In this document: positions 1 through 8,342 of the stretch, one piece after another
Layout: each line of letters starts with the position of its first letter
Numbering within the stretch: position 1 is the first letter of the stretch
Assembly (NCBI RefSeq): GCF_900113305.1
Contig: NZ_FOOW01000015.1
Location: forward strand, 1-59,915
DNA from: Prevotella sp. KH2C16
Lineage (GTDB): Bacteria; Bacteroidota; Bacteroidia; Bacteroidales; Bacteroidaceae
DNA: 59,915 bases
Reading direction: 5' to 3'
Notes under the pieces: generated by a model
The model's database searches: none
Told to the model about the DNA's origin: nothing
What the model saw: only the letters and a program-made list of their open reading frames with translations
Translations under genes and position numbers: made by a program

Positions 1-282
1 GACCAGGGCATCCATCTCGTGCATGGCCTCAAGGCCAACATGAAGAATAAGCTCATGCCCATGTGGGACAAGATCATGCTCAGAAAAAGGTACATCATCG
101 AGTGTATCAACGAATTGCTCAAGAACAAGGCCAACCTCGTGCATTCACGACACCGGTCCATACACAACTTTATGATGAACCTATGCTCGGCTCTCGCGGC
201 CTACTGTTTCTTTGACAACAAGCCGGAGGCGCTGCCAGTGCATGTGGAGAAATCAAGACAATTAGAGCTATTTGCATGGTAA
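1..282 (+). CDS. IS982-family transposase, C-terminal fragment
   Basis: The reading frame is open from the first base of the window and ends at TAA 280-282, so only the last 93 codons are present. The tail contains the stretch VHSRHRSIHNFMMNL followed by AYCFFDNKPEAL, which is the conserved end of IS982-type DDE transposases of Bacteroidota, enzymes that cut and join the ends of their own element. The beginning of the gene and the left end of the element lie outside the window, so it cannot be told whether the copy is intact. Family assignment is from memory of the conserved tail. Confidence 0.8.
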   Translation, partial: DQGIHLVHGLKANMKNKLMPMWDKIMLRKRYIIECINELLKNKANLVHSRHRSIHNFMMNLCSALAAYCFFDNKPEALPVHVEKSRQLELFAW

Positions 283-301
283 TCTTATCCCGAACTCGCG
301 T
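1..301 (+). mobile_element. Right part of an IS982-like insertion sequence
   Basis: The transposase stop is followed by about 20 bases (tcttatcccgaactcgcg, 283-300) that fit the terminal inverted repeat expected just after the stop codon in IS982-type elements. The matching left repeat is outside the window, so the exact end is an estimate. An 11-bp-phased hexamer array begins only about 7 bases further on. Confidence 0.5.
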
Positions 302-307
302 ACTTAT

Positions 308-335
308 TGGTAACATTGTTACCAACCGCTGGTAA
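308..335. repeat. 11-bp-phased hexamer array, TGGTAA/TTACCA (3 sites)
   Basis: TGGTAA at 308, TTACCA at 319 and TGGTAA at 330 are spaced exactly 11 bp apart (spacers CATTG and ACCGC). It is a short version of the eight-site array at 27017-27099. It lies in the convergent gap between the IS982 end and the stop of the minus-strand DUF6078 gene. Confidence 0.75.
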
Positions 336-347
336 TTCTCCGGAAAG

Positions 348-782
348 CTATTTGTCGTAAAATCGGAATTTGTCGCAGTAGGCGTCGAACTCCACTTCTT
401 CGATGTAGCCATAGCGGCGAAAGAGCCGGCGAATCCATTCCTGCTGTTCGGGCATGAGCGTGCGTTCGCCGTGCTGGTAGCGATAATAGGTGCCGTTTCC
501 ACCCAGATATTTCACCAGTTCGGCGCGCATAGCGGCGGCATGTCGCTGCTTTACCTCTTTGAAGATGTTGCCGAATCCTGCGGCTGTGTGCACGATCTCG
601 GCCTTCTTGAAGAGTTGACATGTGCCGCCTTTCATTGCCTGTGGGGTTACTGCCGGCGCCGTGAGCACCGTTTCTGGCACGGCAAGTCCTGCCTTGTGCC
701 GCAGACATTCTTCCTGTCGTGCGCATCCACTGAGAAAGCAGATGGCCCACCCCGTGGGGATGTCTTGATATCTTAGTTCCAT
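348..782 (-). CDS. DUF6078 family protein
   Basis: The 144-residue product has the pattern I associate with DUF6078 of Bacteroidales: an N-terminal MELRYQDIPTGWAICF, a Cys-rich CARQEECLRH segment, then a C-terminal half with GGNGTYYRYQHGERTLMPEQ and a run ending in FDAYCDKFRFYDK. Function is unknown; the clustered cysteines suggest metal binding, which is inference. The frame is open further upstream (to 890), but a good promoter -7 box lies at 805-812, so the start at 782 is preferred. An alternative ATG at 803 would sit almost on the transcription start. It is a single gene with its own promoter, next to an insertion sequence. Confidence 0.7.
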   Translation of the reverse strand: MELRYQDIPTGWAICFLSGCARQEECLRHKAGLAVPETVLTAPAVTPQAMKGGTCQLFKKAEIVHTAAGFGNIFKEVKQRHAAAMRAELVKYLGGNGTYYRYQHGERTLMPEQQEWIRRLFRRYGYIEEVEFDAYCDKFRFYDK

Positions 783-804
783 GGTTTTTGTATAATTAGT
801 CATA

Positions 805-835
805 CAAAAATACTTTTTAATTTCAACATTTGCAA
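805..835 (-). promoter_or_regulatory. Bacteroidota-type promoter of the DUF6078 gene
   Basis: On the minus strand TTGC (835-832) is followed after 19 bases by TATTTTTG (812-805), matching TTTG-N19-TAnnTTTG. It rules out the longer reading frame start at 890. Confidence 0.6.
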
Positions 836-970
836 GAAAAAGCGCAATCTTCTTTTCCTTGTGGCCGGCCCAGGATGATTTCCTTTGCATGGGAAGAACC
901 GGGCGCGGAGGGGCTGGAATCCGTCCTGAAGTATATTTTTCTTAAAATATGCAAAAAACTTCGAGGAATA

Positions 971-1002
971 TTTGGTGGTTCGGAAATAATGCCTTATCTT
1001 TG
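971..1002 (+). promoter_or_regulatory. Promoter of tRNA-Val
   Basis: TTTG 971-974, 20 bases, TATCTTTG 995-1002; the tRNA begins 25 bases further on. Confidence 0.7.
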
Positions 1003-1026
1003 CACTCGCTTTTCAGATGAAGCCAA

Positions 1027-1101
1027 GGGCGTTTAGCTCAGCTGGTTTAGAGCATCTGCCCTACAAGCAGAGGGTCGGCGGTTCGAATCCGTCAACGCCC
1101 A
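1027..1101 (+). tRNA. tRNA-Val (anticodon TAC)
   Basis: A full cloverleaf can be drawn. The acceptor stem is GGGCGTT/AACGCCC, the D stem GCTC/GAGC, the anticodon stem TCTGC/GCAGA with loop CCTACAA, and the T stem GGCGG/CCGTC with loop TTCGAAT. The discriminator is A1101 and no CCA is encoded, so it must be added after transcription. The anticodon TAC reads valine codons. The base before the anticodon (position 33) is C instead of the nearly invariant T; the rest is regular. Confidence 0.92.
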
Positions 1102-1107
1102 CACGAG

Positions 1108-1150
1108 AGTCCTGTTAATCGAAATGATTACAGGACTTTCTTGTTTTTAA
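1108..1150 (+). terminator. Terminator after tRNA-Val
   Basis: Inverted repeat AGTCCTGTTAATC / GATTACAGGACT (1108-1120 and 1126-1137) is followed by TTCTTGTTTTT. Confidence 0.75.
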
Positions 1151-1169
1151 CAATTCTTTTCTCTGATAG

Positions 1170-1202
1170 TTGCAGGTGTATCGATTTAAATTCGTACTTT
1201 TG
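1170..1202 (+). promoter_or_regulatory. Promoter of purB
   Basis: TTGC 1170-1173, 21 bases, TACTTTTG 1195-1202, 23 bases before the start codon. Confidence 0.55.
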
Positions 1203-1225
1203 TAGGCGGATAAATTCAAACAAGA

Positions 1226-2572
1226 ATGGAGTTGGACAGGTTGACCGCTATATCGCCGATTGATGGCAGATACAGGAGCAAGACAGAGCCTTTGGCAGAT
1301 TATTTTTCGGAATGTGCCCTTATCAGGTATCGGGTACGGGTGGAGATAGAATATTTTATCGCCTTGTGCGAGCTGCCGCTGCCGCAGCTGGCATCGTTGG
1401 ATGCCGCCTGTTTCGACCGTCTTCGCGCCATTTATCGCGATTTCACGGAGCAGGATGCCCGGCGCGTCAAGGAAATTGAGGCGGTAACGAACCACGATGT
1501 GAAGGCCGTGGAATACTTCATCAAGGAGAAATTCGACGCCATCGGTCATCTGGAAGCCTATAAGGAGTTTATCCACTTCGGCCTTACCTCGCAGGACATC
1601 AACAATACCAGCATCCCCCTTTCTGTCAAGGAGGCCTTGGAGCAGGTGTTCTGTCCGCTGGTGGAAGAACTCATCACCCAGCTACGGGAATATGCTGAGG
1701 CTTGGGCAGATGTGCCCATGCTCGCCAAGACTCATGGCCAGCCGGCCTCTCCGACACGGCTGGGCAAGGAGGTAATGGTCTTTGTCTATCGCCTCACGGA
1801 GCAGTTGGACAACCTGAAAACCTGTAGGATGAGCGCGAAGTTCGGCGGTGCCACGGGCAACTTCAATGCCCATCATGTGGCCTATCCGGCCGTTGACTGG
1901 AAGGCTTTTGCCAACCGTTTTGTGAGTGAGAAGCTCGGCTTGCAGCGCGAGCAGTATACCACTCAGATCAGTAATTACGATAATCTCGGCGCGGTGTTTG
2001 ATGCCATTCGCCGCATCAACACCATCATCATAGACCTCGACCGCGACTTCTGGATGTATATATCCATGGAGTATTTCAAGCAGAAAATCAACCCAGGGGA
2101 GGTCGGTTCGAGTGCAATGCCCCACAAGGTAAACCCCATTGACTATGAGAATAGCGAGGGCAATCTGGGCATGGCGAATGCCATCTTGCAGTTCCTGGCG
2201 CAGAAACTGCCCGTGAGCCGCCTACAGCGCGACCTCACGGACTCAACGGTACTACGCAACATAGGCGTCCCCCTCGGGCATGCCGTCATCGCCATTGAGA
2301 GCACACTGAAAGGGCTCCGCAAGCTGATTCTTAATGAAGATAAGCTCCGGGAGGACCTTGATAACAACTGGGCGGTGGTGGCAGAGGCCATTCAGACCAT
2401 CCTCCGCCGCGAGGGCTACCCCCATCCATACGAGGCCTTGAAGGCTCTCACGCGGACAAACGAGAGGATGACGGAGAAAACCATACACGAATTTATACAG
2501 AATCTGGATGTAAACGAGCGTGTGAAAGCTGAACTGATGGCCGTCACGCCCGGCAACTATACAGGAATTTAA
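1226..2572 (+). CDS. purB: Adenylosuccinate lyase
   Basis: PurB removes fumarate from SAICAR and from adenylosuccinate, two steps of cytoplasmic purine synthesis. The 448-residue protein has the usual family length and carries the superfamily signature GSSAMPHKVNP (about residues 294-304) with the catalytic serine loop. It also has TSQD (121-124) and KTHGQPAS (168-175) with the active-site histidine. It starts with a typical ELDRLTAISPIDGRY. It has its own promoter after the tRNA-Val terminator. Other purine genes in the window (AICAR transformylase, hpt, adk, pgeF) are not adjacent. Confidence 0.96.
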   Translation: MELDRLTAISPIDGRYRSKTEPLADYFSECALIRYRVRVEIEYFIALCELPLPQLASLDAACFDRLRAIYRDFTEQDARRVKEIEAVTNHDVKAVEYFIKEKFDAIGHLEAYKEFIHFGLTSQDINNTSIPLSVKEALEQVFCPLVEELITQLREYAEAWADVPMLAKTHGQPASPTRLGKEVMVFVYRLTEQLDNLKTCRMSAKFGGATGNFNAHHVAYPAVDWKAFANRFVSEKLGLQREQYTTQISNYDNLGAVFDAIRRINTIIIDLDRDFWMYISMEYFKQKINPGEVGSSAMPHKVNPIDYENSEGNLGMANAILQFLAQKLPVSRLQRDLTDSTVLRNIGVPLGHAVIAIESTLKGLRKLILNEDKLREDLDNNWAVVAEAIQTILRREGYPHPYEALKALTRTNERMTEKTIHEFIQNLDVNERVKAELMAVTPGNYTGI

Positions 2573-2647
2573 TAAAAACAATCTAAATATTCAGTATTAA
2601 ATAACAGTAGTATTAATCAAGCCGTGAGGCTAAAAAAGGAAAGAGAA

Positions 2648-4168
2648 ATGGAAGAATTGGAAAACAAGACACAGGAGTCTTCTGCTGAACAGAATGACAA
2701 CAGCCGTGAAGGCAATCAGCCATCCGCAGAAGGTTATCAGGGAGAGTATCGTAACACATCAAGGCCACAGCGTCCTCGTATCCACACTCAGCGTGCATAC
2801 AGCTCCGACCGTGGCAATTCAGCAAACAACGAAGATGGCGGTTTCCGTCCCGAAGGCTTTGGGGCCGGCCTCCAGAGTTCGGCTTCGCAGCGTCCCCGCG
2901 GAGGCTATCAGCCTCGTCCGCAGCAGGGTGGCTATCGTCCTCGTTATAATAATAATGCTGGCGAGGGCGGCTATCAGCCTCGCCAGCAAGGTGGCTATCG
3001 CCCGCGCTATAACAACAATGGTGAGGGTGGCGGCTATCAGCCCCGCTCGCAGCAGGGTGGCTATCGGCCGCGCTATAACAACGACGGCGAAGGCGGCTAT
3101 CAGCCTCGTCCATATCAAGGAGGCTATCGCCCGCGCTATAACAACAATGGTGAGGGTGGCGGCTATCAGCCCCGTCCGCAGCAAGGTGGCTATCGCCCGC
3201 GCTATAATAATGACGGCGAGGGTGGCTATCAGCCTCGTCAGCAAGGCGGAGACTATCAATCCCGTGGCGGTTACCAGCCTCGCGGGGGCTACCAACCGCG
3301 TCAGCAGGGCGGCTATCAGCCTCGTGGCGGTTACCAGCAAGGCGGTTATCAGCCCCGTGGCTACCGCCCGCATACGCCTGACTATGACCCGAATGCAAAG
3401 TACAGCATGAAGAAGCGCATCGAGTATAAGGAGGAGCATATCGACCCCAACGAGCCGATTCGCCTGAACAAGTATCTTGCCAATGCCGGTGTATGCTCTC
3501 GCCGTGAGGCCGATGAGTTTATCCAGGCAGGTGCTGTAACCGTGAATGGCGAAGTTGTGAAGGAGCTGGGAACGAAGGTTATGCGTTCAGACGAGGTTAA
3601 GTTCCACGACCAGCTGGTCTCTTTGGAGAAGAAGGTGTATGTTCTTCTGAACAAGCCGAGAGACTATGTAACCACGAGCGACGATCCCCAGCAGCGCAAG
3701 ACGGTGATGGACCTCGTGAAGAATGCTTGTCCGGAGCGCATCTATCCCGTCGGTCGGCTCGACCGCAACACCACGGGTGTGCTGTTGCTCACCAACGACG
3801 GCGACCTTGCCAGCAAGCTCACCCACCCCAAGTTCTTGAAGAAGAAGGTATATCATGTCTTCCTTGACAAGAATGTTACCGCCCATGACATCCAGCAGAT
3901 TGCCGAAGGCGTGGAGCTGGAAGACGGCGAGGTACACGCAGACGCCATAGAGTATGCCGACGAGAGCGACAAGAGCCAGGTGGGCATAGAGATCCACAGC
4001 GGTAAGAACCGCATCGTTCGCCGCATCTTCGAGCATCTTGGCTATCGGGTAGTCAGGCTCGACCGGGTACAGTTTGCCGGCCTTACGAAGAAGAATCTCC
4101 GTCGTGGCGACTGGCGTTTCCTCACGGAGAAAGAGGTTGATATGCTCCGCATGGGCGCTTTCGAGTAA
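2648..4168 (+). CDS. 23S rRNA pseudouridine synthase (RluB/RsuA family) with repeat-rich N-terminal tail
   Basis: The last half is a normal RsuA/RluB-type enzyme, which turns a uridine of ribosomal RNA into pseudouridine. An S4 RNA-binding domain lies at about residues 270-316 (IRLNKYLANAGVCSRREADEF). The catalytic domain holds GRLDRNTTGVLLLTNDGDL with Asp at about 372, and HSGKNRIVRRIFEHLGYRVV. RluB is the likeliest assignment, but the sequence alone does not fix the target uridine. The first 250 residues are disordered: about ten GGYQPR units and five GGYRPRYNN units, with no hydrophobic core, resembling RNA-binding RGG/RG tails. The ATG at 2648 follows AAAGGAAAGAGAA and is preferred over a GTG at 2624. 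The gene runs into asnS with a 21-base gap. Confidence 0.88.
   Translation: MEELENKTQESSAEQNDNSREGNQPSAEGYQGEYRNTSRPQRPRIHTQRAYSSDRGNSANNEDGGFRPEGFGAGLQSSASQRPRGGYQPRPQQGGYRPRYNNNAGEGGYQPRQQGGYRPRYNNNGEGGGYQPRSQQGGYRPRYNNDGEGGYQPRPYQGGYRPRYNNNGEGGGYQPRPQQGGYRPRYNNDGEGGYQPRQQGGDYQSRGGYQPRGGYQPRQQGGYQPRGGYQQGGYQPRGYRPHTPDYDPNAKYSMKKRIEYKEEHIDPNEPIRLNKYLANAGVCSRREADEFIQAGAVTVNGEVVKELGTKVMRSDEVKFHDQLVSLEKKVYVLLNKPRDYVTTSDDPQQRKTVMDLVKNACPERIYPVGRLDRNTTGVLLLTNDGDLASKLTHPKFLKKKVYHVFLDKNVTAHDIQQIAEGVELEDGEVHADAIEYADESDKSQVGIEIHSGKNRIVRRIFEHLGYRVVRLDRVQFAGLTKKNLRRGDWRFLTEKEVDMLRMGAFE
2888..3372 (+). repeat. In-frame tandem repeats coding for YQPR/YRPR units
   Basis: The DNA coding for the synthase tail is an imperfect tandem repeat of units such as ggctatcagcctcgt and ggtggctatcgcccgcgct. 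Units are similar at both DNA and protein level, so copy number may vary between strains. All units stay in frame. Confidence 0.8.
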
Positions 4169-4189
4169 TTTAATAAATCATTAGCGAAA

Positions 4190-5581
4190 ATGAAGAGAAC
4201 TAAAGTTGTTGATGCTCTTTGCAGCACCGACTTTGGAAAAGATATAACAGTAAAGGGATGGGTACGCACTCATCGAAGTAGTAAGGTCGTAGACTTCATT
4301 GCCCTCAATGACGGCTCTACCATCAAGAACATACAAATCGTGGTAGATCCGGCTAAGTTTGACGCCGAAATGCTGAAGAGTATTACCACCGGGGCATGTC
4401 TCAGTGCCACGGGAAAGCTCGTTGAAAGCCAGGGCGGAGGACAGGCTGTCGAGGTGCAGTGCGAGGCTATTGAGGTCTACGGTCTTTGCCCCGGCGACTA
4501 TCCGATGCAGAAGAAGGGGCAGAGCTTTGAGTACATGCGCCAGTATGCCCACCTGCGTCTGCGCACCAATACCTTTGGTGCCGTGATGCGGATACGCCAT
4601 AACATGGCCATCGCCATCCACAGATACTTTCACGAGCATGGGTTCTACTACTTCCACACACCCCTTATCACCGCCAGTGATGCCGAGGGTGCGGGCGAGA
4701 TGTTTCAGGTAACTACGCTTGATTTAAACCGTGTTGCAAAGAGCGGCGAGGTGGTTTACGACCGTGATTTCTTTGGAAAGAAGACGAGCCTGACGGTCAG
4801 CGGTCAGCTGGAAGGCGAGCTTGGGGCTACAGCCTTGGGCGCCATCTATACCTTCGGGCCTACCTTCCGCGCCGAGAACAGCAACACTCCCCGCCATCTT
4901 GCGGAGTTCTGGATGATAGAGCCTGAGGTTGCCTTCATCGACAAGGACGACCTGATGGACCTCGAGGAGGACTTCATCAAGTATTGCGTGCGCTGGGCTT
5001 TGGACAACTGTAAGGACGACCTGGAGTTCTTGAACAAGATGATTGACAAGACGCTCCTTGCCACCCTCGAGTCGGTGGTTAATGAGGACTTTGTCCGCCT
5101 GCCTTATACCGAGGGAATCAACATCCTTCAGGAGGCTGCTGCAAACGGCCATAAGTTCGAGTTCCCGGTAACGGGATGGGGCATGGACCTTAGCAGCGAG
5201 CACGAGCGCTACCTTGTGGAGGAGCACTTCAAGCGGCCGGTCATCATGACCGATTATCCCAGCGAGATCAAGGCCTTCTACATGAAGAAGAACCCTGACG
5301 GGCGAACCATGCAGGGAACGGATGTCCTCTTCCCCCGCATCGGCGAGATTATCGGAGGCTCCGTGCGTGAGGAGAACGGCGAGAAGCTGATTGCGGAAAT
5401 CCGTGCCCGCGGCATGGAGGAGTCCACCTACAGCTGGTATCTCGACACCCGCAAGTACGGAAGCTGTCCTCACGGCGGTTTCGGATTAGGCTTTGAGCGC
5501 CTCATACTTTTCGTTACGGGCATGCAGAACATCCGCGATGTCATCCCGTTCCCCCGCACTCCGAAGAACGCGGAGTTCTAA
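4190..5581 (+). CDS. asnS: Asparaginyl-tRNA synthetase
   Basis: A cytoplasmic class II synthetase that charges tRNA-Asn. The 463 residues begin with an OB-fold anticodon-binding domain ([25 protein letters not shown]). The class II core follows, with [20 protein letters not shown] as motif 2. It ends with the motif 3 run [20 protein letters not shown] and [11 protein letters not shown], which is diagnostic for AsnRS over AspRS. Start ATG at 4190. It lies 21 bases after the pseudouridine synthase, probably in the same transcript, and is followed by a long hairpin. Confidence 0.95.
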   Translation: MKRTKVVDALCSTDFGKDITVKGWVRTHRSSKVVDFIALNDGSTIKNIQIVVDPAKFDAEMLKSITTGACLSATGKLVESQGGGQAVEVQCEAIEVYGLCPGDYPMQKKGQSFEYMRQYAHLRLRTNTFGAVMRIRHNMAIAIHRYFHEHGFYYFHTPLITASDAEGAGEMFQVTTLDLNRVAKSGEVVYDRDFFGKKTSLTVSGQLEGELGATALGAIYTFGPTFRAENSNTPRHLAEFWMIEPEVAFIDKDDLMDLEEDFIKYCVRWALDNCKDDLEFLNKMIDKTLLATLESVVNEDFVRLPYTEGINILQEAAANGHKFEFPVTGWGMDLSSEHERYLVEEHFKRPVIMTDYPSEIKAFYMKKNPDGRTMQGTDVLFPRIGEIIGGSVREENGEKLIAEIRARGMEESTYSWYLDTRKYGSCPHGGFGLGFERLILFVTGMQNIRDVIPFPRTPKNAEF

Positions 5582-5606
5582 GAAGTCCGTTTATTGACGC
5601 TGTTTT

Positions 5607-5672
5607 GCGAATGTATCCGACCCTTAAAGACTGGTCCTGTATTGTAGGACCATGGGGGTCGGACACATTCGC
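5607..5672 (+). terminator. Two-part hairpin after asnS
   Basis: An outer stem GCGAATGT (5607-5614) with GTCGGACACATTCGC encloses a second stem GGTCCT/AGGACC with loop GTATTGT. The run after it is TTTCTTTC. It fits a terminator; the inner stem makes it longer than needed. A 30-base linker separates it from the stop codon. Confidence 0.6.
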
Positions 5673-5733
5673 ATTTCTTTCTTTACGGTAAGTCAGTCCT
5701 TCCTCTGAAGAAGGGAGTTGCAGGGTGGTTTTC

Positions 5734-5816
5734 CTTTTAGCCGCTAAAAGGAAAGCTTTTAGCCGCCTTTTACTCACCTTTTAGCCGTTAAAAGGCGAGC
5801 TTTTAGCGGCCTTTTA
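5734..5816. repeat. 11-bp-phased hexamer array, CTTTTA/TAAAAG (8 sites)
   Basis: Hexamers start at 5734, 5745, 5756, 5767, 5778, 5789, 5800 and 5811, each exactly 11 bp after the last. Sites 2 and 6 are TAAAAG and the other six are CTTTTA, so orientation is not strictly alternating. Spacers are GCCGC, GAAAG, GCCGC, CTCAC, GCCGT, GCGAG, GCGGC. The array sits between the asnS hairpin and the barrel gene. The rest of 5817-6028 holds only a loose -7-like box TATTTTTG (5953-5960) and no gene. Confidence 0.85.
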
Positions 5817-6028
5817 CTTTTCCTATTCCCCAGCCCTGTGTCCTTTCCCATTAGAAAGGGTCTCAAAGCTCGTTGATAGAGTGAACATGGAATGCCATCA
5901 TCTTGCACTTGCTTGTGGAATTCACCCTGCAAGGCAGAAAGTTAAACTATGTTATTTTTGTTGACATCTAAGCAAAAACAGCGCTATATTTATAGAATAA
6001 TAAGTTTAACCTGATAATTAAAGTGGCA

Positions 6029-8269
6029 ATGAAAACAAATATGGATAGGCTTGTCATATTGTTGATTCTTTGGTTTACGGGCATTGCGGGACATGCGCAA
6101 GACGCCATCAAATCCATTCAGATAGTCGACCCGCAGGGAAAACCACTGAAGGGAATCGTTGTTGGGATAAATGCGTGTGGCAAGGATTCCAAGCTGAAAA
6201 CGAAAGAAGACGGAACCGTAAAGCTCAGCAATGTAAACTGTGCAAGCATCAATATTCATATCGGAAACAAGTTTTATGAAGATGTTGACACGCTCATAAA
6301 TTCAGCAGGGGGCGATGTCAAGATTGCCTTGAAAGATAAGATTATAGGCCTGGAAGATGTAGAGGTCAAAGCTTTCAGGCCTATGCTAAAGGGCGATGCG
6401 GAGAAAACCATCTACTCGATAGATACCCGTGGGCTGCTGAAAAACGCCAAGGCCAACGAAGCGTTGCGCTTCCTTCCCGGGGTGGTAGCGGAAAATGATA
6501 CATACAAGATATTGGGAAAAGCGAACAATGCACGACTGAAAATCGACGGGGTTGCGGCATCTGTCGAAGAACTGAAGATGCTCAAGGCCACGGACATCAA
6601 GCAGGTTGAGGTACACAACATCAGTTCTGACGACACGGCAGGGTCTTCTGGCGAAATCAACATTATTCGCAGAAGGCACGAACGGCCGCGAATCTACGGG
6701 TCGGCACAGGCATGGACCAACCTGCTTCATCCTCTTTTCGGGAACTTCGACACCTTTATGTTCCAGAACAAGAAGTGGGATCTGGGTGCAAGGATGAACT
6801 ATGTTACCAACAAGCAGCGCATGGAGAACGGAGTGGAGAGGCAATATCCGGCCACCGGCAGCATCGAGTCGCTGTATGAAGACCGCCGTTTTGATGTTAC
6901 GCAGTTTTCCCAGGCTCTGAAGGTGGGCTATTATCCGAATTCCAATGCTTCCATCACGGCCAAGCTCTCACACGATAAGTATTCCAGCGACATCACCCAT
7001 GAAACCCGGGGTTTTGAAAGTGAACTCTCTAACACAAGCGCAAAAGAGAACATCGAGCACTACCTCGCGTTGCTGAATGGGTTTCTCAAAATCGGGGAAA
7101 ACAACAGCCTGCTGCTGAAGGGGAATTACCATAAATATAGATATACGACCCGATATATTACGGGATATGATGATTTCTACAGATCGTCCATGGACGAATT
7201 CACCGCCGAACTGGTCTCTGAAAACAACAAGATAAGCTGGCTTTGGGACGATAATGTGCGCATCGGGCTGAAAAGCGTGTGGCGTAGGAATGATTCCCAT
7301 GCGGCAGAGAGAAGCAACTATAGCATTCAGCAGCTGCACGCCTCCCTGTCTCACAACTTCAGCAAGAAGCTTTCCATGCACTTGATACTCAAGGGCGAAA
7401 CCGACAATCTGAACCATGAGCGCTCCTATGAGTTCCTTCCGTCGGTAAGGCTGAACTATAATATGGGAAAAGCCGGCAGCATTTCGGCAAATTACCAGCG
7501 TAATGTCGTCCGCCCAAGTATCGACTACCTGAACTCAGACACCTTGCGGGTAAGTGAATTCCAGCTATGGGTGGGCAATCCGAGTCTCGCCTCACAACAC
7601 AATGATGCCTTCGAGCTGTCTTACCGCAAGCAGATAAAGTCGGCCTATCTTACGATTGCCGCAGGCTATAATCGCCAGAAGGGTATCATCAATCCGGCAT
7701 ATCTTGACCCTCAAGACTACAATACTTACACCTATGAGAACATCGGAAGCAAGGACGAGGCTTCGCTCTCTGCCAACTGGACGCAGCGCCTGTGCAAGGG
7801 AAGGCTTAATCTCTCTTTCACCTTGGCGGGGCTGTATACAAATTACGATGTAGTAAGGAACTTTGCCGACGCAGTGCTGATGGTTCCTGAAAAAGGATTC
7901 GGATGGTCGGCAAACCTGAACTTCAGCTATCTCACTACCAGGCAGTGGCAATACTCTCTTATGTGTTCCTATCGTCCGCAGACTTATTCCTTCAATACCA
8001 TAAACTATCAGAAGCCGTTCTTGATGGGAAGCATCACGAAGGCGTTCTTTAATGACAGGCTCGAAGTCGGCGTAAACTTCTATAACTCTTTGCTCTATCT
8101 GAACCGTACTCATGCCACGAGTAACTTCCGCGATATGCAGCAGCGTTCGTGGCGGAAAATGTATATGAACAGCATAAATCTGAGTCTCACATGGAATTTC
8201 GGGAAGTGGTTCCGTGGGCGCAGGGGTGCTGAAGACACAGACAACAATGATATTGAGCTGAGGAAATAA
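6029..8269 (+). CDS. TonB-dependent-receptor-like outer membrane barrel protein
   Basis: The product (746 residues) has a signal peptide (MDRLVILLILWFTGIAGHAQ). A carboxypeptidase-regulatory-like sandwich follows at about 30-100 (IVDPQGKPLKGIVVGINACG), then a plug-like part (SIDTRGLLKNAKANEALRFL, then KIDGVAASVEELKMLKATDI). About 500 residues of alternating aromatic strands typical of an outer membrane beta-barrel (OMP_b-brl_3-like) complete it. Transport substrate cannot be told; no SusD partner is next to it. ATG 6029 is chosen over GTG 6023 and ATG 6041. It is a single gene ending in a convergent region, and would need the Ton operon at 49-52 kb if it is an active transporter. Confidence 0.75.
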   Translation: MKTNMDRLVILLILWFTGIAGHAQDAIKSIQIVDPQGKPLKGIVVGINACGKDSKLKTKEDGTVKLSNVNCASINIHIGNKFYEDVDTLINSAGGDVKIALKDKIIGLEDVEVKAFRPMLKGDAEKTIYSIDTRGLLKNAKANEALRFLPGVVAENDTYKILGKANNARLKIDGVAASVEELKMLKATDIKQVEVHNISSDDTAGSSGEINIIRRRHERPRIYGSAQAWTNLLHPLFGNFDTFMFQNKKWDLGARMNYVTNKQRMENGVERQYPATGSIESLYEDRRFDVTQFSQALKVGYYPNSNASITAKLSHDKYSSDITHETRGFESELSNTSAKENIEHYLALLNGFLKIGENNSLLLKGNYHKYRYTTRYITGYDDFYRSSMDEFTAELVSENNKISWLWDDNVRIGLKSVWRRNDSHAAERSNYSIQQLHASLSHNFSKKLSMHLILKGETDNLNHERSYEFLPSVRLNYNMGKAGSISANYQRNVVRPSIDYLNSDTLRVSEFQLWVGNPSLASQHNDAFELSYRKQIKSAYLTIAAGYNRQKGIINPAYLDPQDYNTYTYENIGSKDEASLSANWTQRLCKGRLNLSFTLAGLYTNYDVVRNFADAVLMVPEKGFGWSANLNFSYLTTRQWQYSLMCSYRPQTYSFNTINYQKPFLMGSITKAFFNDRLEVGVNFYNSLLYLNRTHATSNFRDMQQRSWRKMYMNSINLSLTWNFGKWFRGRRGAEDTDNNDIELRK

Positions 8270-8309
8270 TGTGTCATCCTTGGCAATAGCCATCTCCCCA
8301 ATCCGCTAT

Positions 8310-8342
8310 CTTGGCTTGTTGTGCCAAGCCGGGATTGTTATT
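8310..8342 (+). terminator. Hairpin in the convergent gap after the barrel gene
   Basis: AATCC..CTTGGC, loop TTGTTGT, GCCAAG..GGATT, followed by GTTATTTGG. It overlaps the end of the facing LolA-like gene. Confidence 0.5.

Noticed and set aside
2888..3372. CRISPR or noncoding satellite
   Set aside because: The repeats stay in frame and code for a Gly/Tyr/Gln/Pro/Arg tail of a pseudouridine synthase.
5960..5998. Sigma-70 type promoter TTGACA..TATATT before the barrel gene
   Set aside because: Bacteroidota use TTTG/TAnnTTTG; the match to the enterobacterial consensus in an AT-rich gap is probably chance.
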